Of a stretch of DNA of 64,000 nt, positions 51,409-60,600 are shown piece by piece. Numbering within the stretch: the first letter of the stretch is position 1; every line of letters begins with the position of its first letter. The position numbers and the translations under genes are program-made. Location: the NCBI GenBank assembly GCA_910588245.1, contig CAJUQP010000011.1:15265-79264 (forward strand), given 5' to 3'. The DNA is from an uncultured Muribaculaceae bacterium. GTDB taxonomy: Bacteria > Bacteroidota > Bacteroidia > Bacteroidales > Muribaculaceae. A model generated the notes under the pieces. It was not told the DNA's origin, made no database searches, and was given only the letters and a program-made list of their open reading frames with translations.

Positions 51409-53293
51409 ACTAAAAATGCAAAGCCGTGATGTAGTGGGCGGCAACGTGGAGAAGATTGCCGCGTTGTTTCCGCAGTGCGTCACGGAGCGACTAAATAAGG
51501 ATGGCAAGCCGGAGCTGGCCATCGACTTCGACAAGCTCCGCGCGGAACTGTCGAATGACTCGCTCGACGATGGCGAAGAACGCTATCAGTTCATCTGGCC
51601 CGACAAACGAGCTGCGTCCCGTCTGGCAAACGAGCCGGTCAATCTCACTCTGCGCCCTTGCCGTGAAGAATCGGTTGATTTCGATACGACCGAAAATCTT
51701 TATATTGAGGGCGATAACCTCGATGTCCTCAAAGTTCTCCGCGAAACCTACCTCGGTCGTGTCAAGATGATTTACATTGACCCTCCCTATAATACAGGTA
51801 ATGACTTCGTCTATAATGATGATTTCGCTCAGGGCAAAGATGAGTTCGAGCAAGGCAATGGAGCGTTTGATGCCGATGGCAATCAAATGCACGATGACCC
51901 CATGCAGCGCAACACCGAAGCCAATGGTCGTTTTCACACCGATTGGCTGAATATGATATATCCTCGACTCAAAGTCGCTCGCGATTTTCTTTCTGAGGAT
52001 GGCGTTATTTTTATCTCCATAGATGATAACGAGCAAGACAACTTGAGAAAAGTATGTGATGAAATATTCGGGGGTCGCAACTTTGTCGCTCAATTGATAT
52101 GGGAAAGGGCATATTCGCCCAAGAATGATGCAAAATTCGTTTCTAATAGCCATGATTACATAATAATGTATGCAAAGAATATTGATTCTTTTAAGATTGG
52201 ACGATTGGAACGAACAGAAGAAGCTAATGCACGCTATTCAAATCCAGACAATGACCCAAGAGGTCCGTGGAAGCCAAGCGATATGTCAGTAAAGACATAC
52301 AACAAGGAATCGGACTATCCAATAACAACGCCCTCCGGGCGTATTGTAGAGCCTCCAGCAGCTCGCTGCTGGAGGCTCTCGCGGAACGCGTTCCGCGAGA
52401 GACTCGCCGACAATCGAATTTGGTTCGGTTCAGATGGCAATAGTGTCCCCTGTATAAAGCGATTCCTTTCAGAGTTGAAGTTTGATGGCATGGCTCCAAC
52501 TTCAATCCTTTTTTACAAAGAGGTTGGGCATAGCCAAGAAGGTGCAAAAGAAGTCGTTGCCTTATTTGGTGATAAAGGCGTGTTCGATGGTCCCAAGCCA
52601 GTCAGACTTATGCAACGATTGATTACATTGGCTAATCTTAATGATGATTCTATTGTTATTGATTTCTTTTCAGGCTCGGCGTCCACCGCACATGCTCTCA
52701 TGAAATCAAACTCTGAGAAAAATACTCATTGTAAATTCATACTTGTTCAATTACCCGAACTTGTGAGTGATGCGAAGAAAGATGAAGGATTCATCAATAT
52801 TTGTAAGATTGGAGAAGAACGGATTCGCCTTGCAGGGAAAAAGATTAAAGAGGAAGCAGGTCTGCAAGGTCAAGATCTTGACATCGGCTTCCGTGTCCTC
52901 AAACTCGACTCGTCGAATATGGAGGACGTATTCTATACTCCCGATAAGTTTGAGCCGTCGTTGCTCGACAGCCTTGTCGATAATATCAAGGCTGACCGCT
53001 CCAGCGAAGACCTGCTTTTCCAAGTTATGCTTGACCTTGGCATCGAACTCTCTGCTAATATTGAACGTAAGGAAATCGCAGGTAAAGAGGTGTTCTCAGT
53101 CGATGATGACTACCTGCTCGCTTGCTTCGACAAGGACGTGAACGAAACAACCATCGAGGAAATGGCGAAGCTGCTTCCGACGCATCTTGTTATTCGTGAC
53201 GCCTCGGCTGCCAACGACAATGTGCTCGACAACTTCGACCAGATCATCGAATCCTACTCCAACGAGAAGAAGATAACAACCCATATACTCTAA
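51401..53293 (+). CDS. mod: Type III DNA-methyltransferase Mod (adenine-N6)
   Basis: 630-aa beta-class methyltransferase that modifies one strand of an asymmetric site and also specifies sequence for Res. Catalytic DPPY (about D127) precedes the AdoMet-binding FFSGSAST motif (about residue 421), the order found in Mod proteins. The N-terminal part includes GDNLDVLKVLRETYLGRVK. The target-recognition region lies between (about 200-420). Its DNA is AT-richer than both ends of the gene, as expected for swapped recognition domains. The conserved PPxxRCWR...DNRIWFG block is intact and is encoded by a remarkable pair of palindromes (52348-52401). An alternative start is ATG 51416 (MQSRDVVGG). Target site unknown. 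Confidence 0.93.
   Translation: MDKLKMQSRDVVGGNVEKIAALFPQCVTERLNKDGKPELAIDFDKLRAELSNDSLDDGEERYQFIWPDKRAASRLANEPVNLTLRPCREESVDFDTTENLYIEGDNLDVLKVLRETYLGRVKMIYIDPPYNTGNDFVYNDDFAQGKDEFEQGNGAFDADGNQMHDDPMQRNTEANGRFHTDWLNMIYPRLKVARDFLSEDGVIFISIDDNEQDNLRKVCDEIFGGRNFVAQLIWERAYSPKNDAKFVSNSHDYIIMYAKNIDSFKIGRLERTEEANARYSNPDNDPRGPWKPSDMSVKTYNKESDYPITTPSGRIVEPPAARCWRLSRNAFRERLADNRIWFGSDGNSVPCIKRFLSELKFDGMAPTSILFYKEVGHSQEGAKEVVALFGDKGVFDGPKPVRLMQRLITLANLNDDSIVIDFFSGSASTAHALMKSNSEKNTHCKFILVQLPELVSDAKKDEGFINICKIGEERIRLAGKKIKEEAGLQGQDLDIGFRVLKLDSSNMEDVFYTPDKFEPSLLDSLVDNIKADRSSEDLLFQVMLDLGIELSANIERKEIAGKEVFSVDDDYLLACFDKDVNETTIEEMAKLLPTHLVIRDASAANDNVLDNFDQIIESYSNEKKITTHIL
52348..52401. repeat. Two overlapping perfect palindromes inside mod
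   Basis: 52348-52361 and 52366-52379 are perfect 14-bp arms around CTCG. A 26-bp palindrome without loop spans 52376-52401 (CTCTCGCGGAACG with its complement). They overlap by 4 nt, are very GC-rich in an AT-rich stretch, and still encode the normal conserved protein sequence. Confidence 0.9.
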
Positions 53294-53297
53294 AACT

Positions 53298-54488
53298 ATG
53301 AATTGGGATTTCGCCAGTGCTTACGTAGCAATCCTTGCCTTTCTGATACCGTTTATAATACTCGCTACTAATTGGTTCTTAGAGTATACCGGAATAAAAA
53401 GCAATAAACGTAAACGGGAAGAAGCTAACGAGAGTTTCGATAAAATTGTCGAAAATCTCTCTTCTGATAATCCTGCAGCTCAATTATCAGCTGCCGTGTT
53501 GTTGCGTCGTTTCCTTTCATTAAAAATTGGCAAGACCAAATATCTTCACAAGGAAACGGTCGATGTAATCTCTTCAATTCTACGTACTCTTCCTACCGGA
53601 GTATATCAAAAGACTTTAGCCGATGGACTTGCATATGCGTCCGATCTATCGACAGCCGACCTACAACGTACAAATTTGCAAAACGTGTATCTCGGCTCGA
53701 AATCATACAAGCTTAAATTACATTACACAGATCTCTTTATGTCCAATCTGACTTATGGATTAGTGGATAATGTGGATGCCGTCGGAATAATTCTTTATAA
53801 TGCACACCTATATGGAACCATTATTAAGAACAGTGATTTTTCTAAAGCCAACTTTGTCGGTGCTGATTTGACAAATGCCAGATTCAGGAATGTTATTTTG
53901 AATGGTGCCGATTTTTCCAAAGCAACTAATGTTCCTAATGAGATAAAGGAATTGCTTGTTGATGGGATTTTTACATCAGAAATACCTATAACGACAAGCA
54001 ATATTAAAGTAGAAAAAGCCATATTCTTCAGTATGCCGGGTAATATGTCTAAAGCAGATGAAATGACAGTTGCCGCTTATCGTCAATATCTTATGAAGCT
54101 CGGATATGAGGTTATATATTATAACCGTGATACCTACCCGCGCTTTGGCCAACTTTCCCAAATTAAGGCTGCTATTGAAAAATGCGCCGCAATGATTGCC
54201 TTTGGAACAAAACAAACTTTTATAAAAGAAGGCGTGTACAGGCCAGGTATGAGTGGGGAACAGCTTTTAAATGACACATGGCTTTCCACTCCTTGGAATG
54301 AAGTCGAGGTAGGGATGGCGACAATGATAGGTATCCCTATTCTTCTTGTCAAAGATGATGATATCGGAGACGGAATTTTTGATGATGTCATAAGTGAATC
54401 CTTTATTTCTACTTTAACATCTAAAACTGATATTAAAGAACTCGACAGAAATCAAGTCTTTACAGCTTGGCTTTCCAAAATTGCGTAA
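53298..54488 (+). CDS. Membrane-anchored pentapeptide-repeat protein with TIR/deoxyribosyltransferase-like C-terminus
   Basis: 396 aa. A single N-terminal TM helix (about 8-28) is followed by a helical segment (45-110). Pentapeptide repeats occur at about 115-220 (ADLQRTNLQNVYL, and later NSDFSKANFVGADLTNARF and NGADFSKA). The C-terminal 140 residues look like an alpha/beta nucleotide-handling domain: IFFSMPG opening strand, YLMKLGYEVIYYNRDTY, CAAMIAFGTKQ, STPWNEVEVGMATMIGIPILLV. The WNEVEVGMA segment resembles the catalytic-Glu region of TIR-like NADases and nucleoside 2-deoxyribosyltransferases. It lies 4 nt after mod and 2 nt before res, so it is coexpressed with both. Enzyme activity is inferred from weak pattern similarity. 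Confidence 0.65.
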   Translation: MNWDFASAYVAILAFLIPFIILATNWFLEYTGIKSNKRKREEANESFDKIVENLSSDNPAAQLSAAVLLRRFLSLKIGKTKYLHKETVDVISSILRTLPTGVYQKTLADGLAYASDLSTADLQRTNLQNVYLGSKSYKLKLHYTDLFMSNLTYGLVDNVDAVGIILYNAHLYGTIIKNSDFSKANFVGADLTNARFRNVILNGADFSKATNVPNEIKELLVDGIFTSEIPITTSNIKVEKAIFFSMPGNMSKADEMTVAAYRQYLMKLGYEVIYYNRDTYPRFGQLSQIKAAIEKCAAMIAFGTKQTFIKEGVYRPGMSGEQLLNDTWLSTPWNEVEVGMATMIGIPILLVKDDDIGDGIFDDVISESFISTLTSKTDIKELDRNQVFTAWLSKIA

Positions 54489-54490
54489 CA

Positions 54491-57400
54491 ATGAAATTTC
54501 AGTTTAAGATACAAGGATATCAGACGGAGGCCGTCGAAGATACTGTAAATGTGTTCCGGGGGCAACCCAAGCGTGACCCGAAACACTATCGCCGCGACAT
54601 TGGCAAAATAGCCAAAGGCTCTATCTTCTCAGAAGAGGAAGAAGCAGGCTATCGTAATGCAGATGTTGAGCTTGACAAGGAGCAGATTCTCGACAATATA
54701 CGCGATATTCAGATTCAAAACCAAATCGTGCCGAGCACCACTCTTGCCTCCGGGCATGGTGTGGTTAATCTCGACATCGAGATGGAGACCGGAACGGGTA
54801 AGACTTACGTCTATATCAAGACGATGTTTGAACTCAACAAGCAATATGGCTGGAGCAAGTTCATCATCGTTGTACCGAGCATAGCCATCCGCGAGGGCGT
54901 TGCCAAATCTTTCCGTATGCTTGAGGACCATTTCATGGAGTATTACGGAAAGAAAACACGTTGGTTTGTCTACAACAGCTCGAACCTCAATCAGCTCGAT
55001 CAGTTCTCGCAAGACAGCGGTATCTCGGTTATGATTATCAATACTCAGGCTTTTGCAACCTCCATGAAAGAGGGTGGTAAAAGCAAAGAGAGCCGCATAA
55101 TCTACTCGAAGCGTGATGAATTTGGCTCGCGCCGTCCGATTGATGTCATAGCCGCCAACCGTCCGATAATCATCATGGACGAGCCACAGAAGATGGAGGG
55201 TGCCGCAACCCAGGGAGCGCTCGCAAAGTTCAAGCCCCTCTTTGTGCTCAACTATTCTGCCACACATAAAACCAAGCACGATACCATATATGCGCTTGAT
55301 GCCTACGACGCTTACCGAGAACAACTCGTCAAGCGTATTCAGGTGCAGGGCTTCGAGATCAAGAATCTCAAAGGTACGAGCGGATATATGTATATCGACG
55401 GCATGGTGCTCTCGCCCAAGCGTCCGCCGGAAGTACGCATTGAATTAGAGTGTAAGCGGGCCGATGGCTCTATCCGTCGTGAAGTGAAAAAGTTTGCAAC
55501 CGGCGATTCTCTATTTGCAGCCTCTGGTCTTGCACAATACGAGGACTTCGTTATCTCTGAAATAAATCCCCGTGGTCGTGGCTACGTCACATTCCTTAAC
55601 GGCACTACAATTTATTGCGGCGATGTGGTCGGCGATACCAACGAGGAAGCGATGCAGCGCGTCCAGATAAGGCAAACCATCATTGCCCACCTCACGAAAG
55701 AAAAAGAACTTTTCAACCGTGGCATAAAGTGCCTCTCCCTTTTCTTCATTGACGAAGTGAGCCACTATCGCCAATATGACGAGGACGGCAATGAGGTAAA
55801 GGGTAAGTTCCAGCGTATCTTCGAGGAAGAATACTCTCGAATTGTCAACGATTTTATTACAATCTTTGATACACCTTACGATAGGTATCTGCAAAGTTTC
55901 AAACCATACGAAACACATAAGGGCTATTTTTCTATTGACAAGAAAGGTCGGGCAATCAATTCAAAAGAGAAAGATTCTGAGGACAACACCTCGGCATACG
56001 ATCTTATCCTAAAGAATAAGGAACGGCTGCTAAGTTTTGAAGAACCAACCCGCTTCATATTCTCCCATTCGGCACTCCGTGAGGGCTGGGATAACCCAAA
56101 TGTATTCCAGATTTGTACGCTACGCCACAGCAATTCGACTACAGCCAAACGCCAGGAGGTTGGCCGTGGCTTGCGTATCTGCGTTGACAAGAATGGTATC
56201 CGCCAGGATAAGGAACTTCTCGGCGAGGATGTTCACGAGGTGAACCAACTGACAGTCATTGCAAACGAAAGCTATACGGACTTCACTGTCGCTCTACAAC
56301 GTGAGACTCGCGAAGCTCTGCGCGACCGCGTAACTGCTGCTTCACAGGATTACTTTATCGGAAAGGTCGTGACGGATGCCAATGGCGAAAAACATACCAT
56401 AGACCTTATGGATGCCACTCTGATTTTGGGTTATCTATATCAGAGCGGTTACGTTACGCGCAATGGCAACCTGACACCAAAATATCACGCTGATGCAAAA
56501 GCTGACGAGTTGATGATATTGCCGGAAGATTCTCCTATAAAGAATATTGAAGCAGGGATGCAGAAACTCATCGCCGGTATATTCAATCCCAAAGTCCTTG
56601 AGGAAATGGTTGAGGAAGTATCGCCGACTACACCAGATAATGCACTCAACGACAATTTTTCAGACAAGCGTTTTCAGAAACTCTGGAACGAGATTAACCA
56701 CAAGTATGTCTATACCGTTCACTACAATAGCGATGAACTTATAGAAAAGGCTATTGACAATCTGAATAAAAATCTTACTGTAACCAAACTTCAGTACGTT
56801 ATGGTTACAGGAGATCAGGATAAAGTAAACGTAACGGAATTTGGGAATACTAAGTCCACAACTCGAGAACTTACGGACGTTTCCACTTCGTCTGTGCCGT
56901 ATGACGTGGTGGGCGACATCGCCAAAGGCGCTCGTTTAACCCGTCGCACCGTTGTGAAAATTCTTAAGGGTATCGGAATGAAAGCATTGCTTTTTAAGAA
57001 TAACCCGGAAGAGTTTATCCGCAACGTCATCAAAGCTATCCGCGAAGAAAAAGCGACAATGATTGTTGACCATATCACCTACAATCCCACTAAGGCCGAG
57101 CCATACGACAGCACGATTTTCGTACCTGAGCGTAGGCTGAATGTCAACAAGGCGATTGAGTTGTCAAAGCATATTACGCCATACGTATCCTACGATAGCG
57201 ACGGTGAGCGCAACTTCGCAGCTTCATTGCAATCAGCCACGGAAGTCCTTATCTTTGCCAAGCTGCCGCGCAAGCTCAAAATTCCCACACCGGTCGGTTA
57301 CTATGCTCCCGACTGGGCGATAGTGTTTGAAGAAGGTACTGTTCGCCATGTATTCTTTGTTGCCGAAACCAAAGGCTCACTCGACAAGATGGAGCTTCGC

Positions 57401-57526
57401 GGTGTAGAAAAGGCTAAGACCGAATGTGCCAAACAGCTATTCAATTCTATATCGACCAATACGACACGCTACGGAGTTGTCGATAAATTCGAGAATCTGT
57501 ATAACATCATTAACGGAATCGACTGA
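54491..57526 (+). CDS. res: Type III restriction endonuclease Res
   Basis: 1011-aa ATP-dependent translocase/nuclease that cleaves unmodified DNA with Mod. Motif I METGTGKT lies near residue 100, motif II is IIMDEPQKM, SATHKTKH acts as motif III, and HSALREGWDNPNVFQICTL with RQEVGRGLRI forms motifs V-VI. The C-terminal PD-(D/E)xK nuclease has APDWAIV (about residue 939) and VAETKGS (about 957), both intact. The start ATG 54491 follows the pentapeptide gene by 2 nt; a longer frame would begin inside that gene. The system looks active, as both catalytic centres are complete. Confidence 0.94.
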   Translation: MKFQFKIQGYQTEAVEDTVNVFRGQPKRDPKHYRRDIGKIAKGSIFSEEEEAGYRNADVELDKEQILDNIRDIQIQNQIVPSTTLASGHGVVNLDIEMETGTGKTYVYIKTMFELNKQYGWSKFIIVVPSIAIREGVAKSFRMLEDHFMEYYGKKTRWFVYNSSNLNQLDQFSQDSGISVMIINTQAFATSMKEGGKSKESRIIYSKRDEFGSRRPIDVIAANRPIIIMDEPQKMEGAATQGALAKFKPLFVLNYSATHKTKHDTIYALDAYDAYREQLVKRIQVQGFEIKNLKGTSGYMYIDGMVLSPKRPPEVRIELECKRADGSIRREVKKFATGDSLFAASGLAQYEDFVISEINPRGRGYVTFLNGTTIYCGDVVGDTNEEAMQRVQIRQTIIAHLTKEKELFNRGIKCLSLFFIDEVSHYRQYDEDGNEVKGKFQRIFEEEYSRIVNDFITIFDTPYDRYLQSFKPYETHKGYFSIDKKGRAINSKEKDSEDNTSAYDLILKNKERLLSFEEPTRFIFSHSALREGWDNPNVFQICTLRHSNSTTAKRQEVGRGLRICVDKNGIRQDKELLGEDVHEVNQLTVIANESYTDFTVALQRETREALRDRVTAASQDYFIGKVVTDANGEKHTIDLMDATLILGYLYQSGYVTRNGNLTPKYHADAKADELMILPEDSPIKNIEAGMQKLIAGIFNPKVLEEMVEEVSPTTPDNALNDNFSDKRFQKLWNEINHKYVYTVHYNSDELIEKAIDNLNKNLTVTKLQYVMVTGDQDKVNVTEFGNTKSTTRELTDVSTSSVPYDVVGDIAKGARLTRRTVVKILKGIGMKALLFKNNPEEFIRNVIKAIREEKATMIVDHITYNPTKAEPYDSTIFVPERRLNVNKAIELSKHITPYVSYDSDGERNFAASLQSATEVLIFAKLPRKLKIPTPVGYYAPDWAIVFEEGTVRHVFFVAETKGSLDKMELRGVEKAKTECAKQLFNSISTNTTRYGVVDKFENLYNIINGID

Positions 57527-57678
57527 TGGAAGATACCTACAATATTATTTTTAACAATGACCCCGTGAATGATACGGAAGTCGATTACGACTGCCATATC
57601 AACACTGGCGCACTTTCTTCTGAGTTCGGTGATGCTGACCTCGACGATTTTATCAACAACCTCAATGATTGGGATTAA
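57526..57678 (+). CDS. 50-aa acidic protein coupled to res
   Basis: The ATG shares its A with the res stop codon (TGATG) and the stop is 2 nt before the next gene. The protein is strongly acidic, with about a dozen Asp and Glu near 4 in 50 residues and almost no Lys/Arg (DPVNDTEVDYD, then FGDADLDDFINN). It is too short for domain calls. Position and charge would fit a translation-coupling peptide or a DNA-mimic-like modulator of Res or of the next protein; both are speculation. Confidence 0.55.
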   Translation: MEDTYNIIFNNDPVNDTEVDYDCHINTGALSSEFGDADLDDFINNLNDWD

Positions 57679-57680
57679 TT

Positions 57681-60600
57681 ATGAAATTCTTTAAATCTAT
57701 ATTCAAAGGACTTTTTTCAGAAGAAATATCTTCTCTTCAAAAGCAGATTCAGTCAAAGCAGAAAGCTTTGGCAGAATCTGAAACGGCCGTAAGTAATATC
57801 AGACGAGAGAAGAAACAATTATCTTCCTGTATAGAATCCTTAAATCATGATATTTCTGATTTAAATAATCGTGTAAATAGTCTTCGGGGTACAATCACAG
57901 CCAAGGATACTGAGTTATCTGCTAAGGATCAGAGAATCCTTGCTCTGGAGCAGAGCTTGTCTGAGAAACAGTCCGAATCTAAAAACGATAATAATCTGAT
58001 TAATGAGTATCGTCAGCAAATTGATGGTCTTGAATCGACAAAGAATGAGCTGGAACGACTTATCGAAGATCAGAAAAAGCTAATCAAAGATAATAATACT
58101 AAGGCTCAGCGTTTTGATGAAAATTTAAGACTTGCCACAGAACAAATAGAGAATCTAAATTCTCAGAAGTCAGCTCTTGAAATCAAGATACAAGAATTGA
58201 CTCATCAGTTAAGTGAAGCTCATATAATATCAGCCGAAACGGAGAAAGCACTGAACGAAAAATCGGATATTCTACTCTCTAAGGAGGCTGAATTGACGGG
58301 ATTGAAAGAGTCCTGCAAATCTCTTGAAGAAGAGTTGAAGAGGTTGGCCAATTTGTTGTCTGAAATCAATGGACAGGTTGGTATTCTTACATCAAGGAAT
58401 GAGGTTTTAGAGGCTGACAAGCAAGACTTATTGACAAAGCTTAATGAACTTCAGAATAAACTCGTAGATGAAGAATTGCTGAATGCCCTTAGAAATGACG
58501 TAAAACAAAAGCAAGAGACAATCTCAGATCTTGAATCAGATATTCAGTGTCTAAATGAAGAACTCTGTTCGATTCGCATCAACAAGAGTGAATTGAAAAG
58601 TCTTCTAAACCAGAAGATTCAGGAGTGTGAGAATTTGAAGAAAGAATTGCAATCTATTTCCGCACAATATGACGCAGTCCATAGTACAGAGAAAGCTCTC
58701 ACGCAAGCTGATAAACGCATTGCAGAACTGGAGAATACATTAAGAAATGCCCCTACTCTCAATGAACTGATTAAACGAGACAAAGAAATTGAAAGGCTTA
58801 AATCTAAAGTCCGGGAATATGAGATTAAAATAGCTGAATTAACGGCATCTACATCCGATGTTCATGATCAAGATCCTATTCAGACTGAGTCATCATCTTC
58901 AGTTATACCCTCTGAACCCTCAAATACTCCTGCCAAAAGCGAATCACAGGCACAGAAGCCTCGGTACAGGAAACTTCACTTCCCATATCGCCAAAAACCG
59001 ATTCCTCCTTCAAAAGATGTAGTCACTGTTGATTTTCCTGTAATTGAAAATGATAATGTCTACTCTCAGACAGCGAGACTGATAGACAAGGTGTTCAATC
59101 ATCGTTCAAACTCTTTTATTACAGCCAACGAGATATTCCTTCACAAGTCTGTAGAAGAAATATCTCGAATGAGATTTGAACTTGAAGAAGCAGCAAGAAC
59201 AGGTATCCCTTACCTAACCTGCCCATGTTGTGGCAATATGGTAAAGATTTCAAGTCGTAGCGTAGGGTTTGGATTAAAGAGCAAAGAAGTCCAATTTTTT
59301 ACTCATGCGGTAAAGAATATTCCTTGTGATCTTAAAAGAGATAATTCCTATACTATGACTATTGATGATGGAGTCAATGGAGAGAACGATTTTTCATATC
59401 TGAAAGAATTACGGAATCTACTGACCAACTCTTTGAGAACAGATCTTAGCAAAAAAAAGGGATTGTCTGATGTTGAAGATAGTGTTTATATAAATTCAGA
59501 TGAGTTGCCTATAATGAAAAGGCGACTTGCAGATGTAACGGCACGCTACAACGATATTGATGTTGTGTTCGAGCTGGTTACACCAACTACACATGTGGCT
59601 CGCGTACATGACCGAGATATTTTCTATCTGATTAATCACCGACAAGTTTTTTGGATTTTTGGTCTTGAATCTATTGTCGATTACAATGAATTGAGAAGGT
59701 CAGTTTCAAAGGATATATTCTTCACAAATAAGCGAAACGTATTTGTATTCGACCTTGAAGCTCAGGAAGAATCAAAACGACGAGGAGAATTGATGCTAAA
59801 GTGTAACTGGCTGGATGAAGACGGCGTCTGGTATTATCAGATTGAAAAGAATGGGAAGAACGGCATTCTTATATCACTTGATCTGATACATTTTGAACAA
59901 GACAGTTGCCGACCTTATTTTTATGATGCTGATGAACCGTTCTATCTCAAGCATCCAACAGCTGAACGCCCTCTTAAACTATCAAGGGAGAAATTAAAAC
60001 AGGATATTATTGAAGCCTGGAACTACGAACAGCAACGTAACCGAGCCATTGAAGTTATGGTGAAAGATAATCGTGGTGTAGAAGCGTTTACTGATGGTGA
60101 AAAATGGGGCTTTAAATATGAAGATGTCATCTTCATTGAACCCGTTTTTGATTCTAAGCCTATTATGCTGGGAGACTTTGCCAAGGTTGAAAAAGATGGC
60201 AAGTATGGTGTTGTCAACAGATTCGGCGACTATCGATTGCAACCGGATTACACAAAAGTAGAGTTACTACCTAATGGCTACATTTTGTATGTGTCTAAGG
60301 GCAACTGGTACTTGTTCGGGGTGATTGATCCCCTTTCATCTTTTGCGATGGAAGACGAGGTTGTTGTCTCAACAATCTCAAAACTGTCCTCGATCTATCA
60401 CCTCTTGATAAAGAAATATCTATTTAAGGGTCAACAGCCGGAGGAGTTCTATTTTGTCGAGAACGAGATATTCAAAAAGAATAACAGTTCAGGTAAATGG
60501 AGTCTATGGCAGTCAAATGGAGTGAAAGTTACGGATATTTCCTGGGATAGTCTTGAAATTACTTCTGAAGATACAATTAAAGTGTCATCAAATGGGCGTA

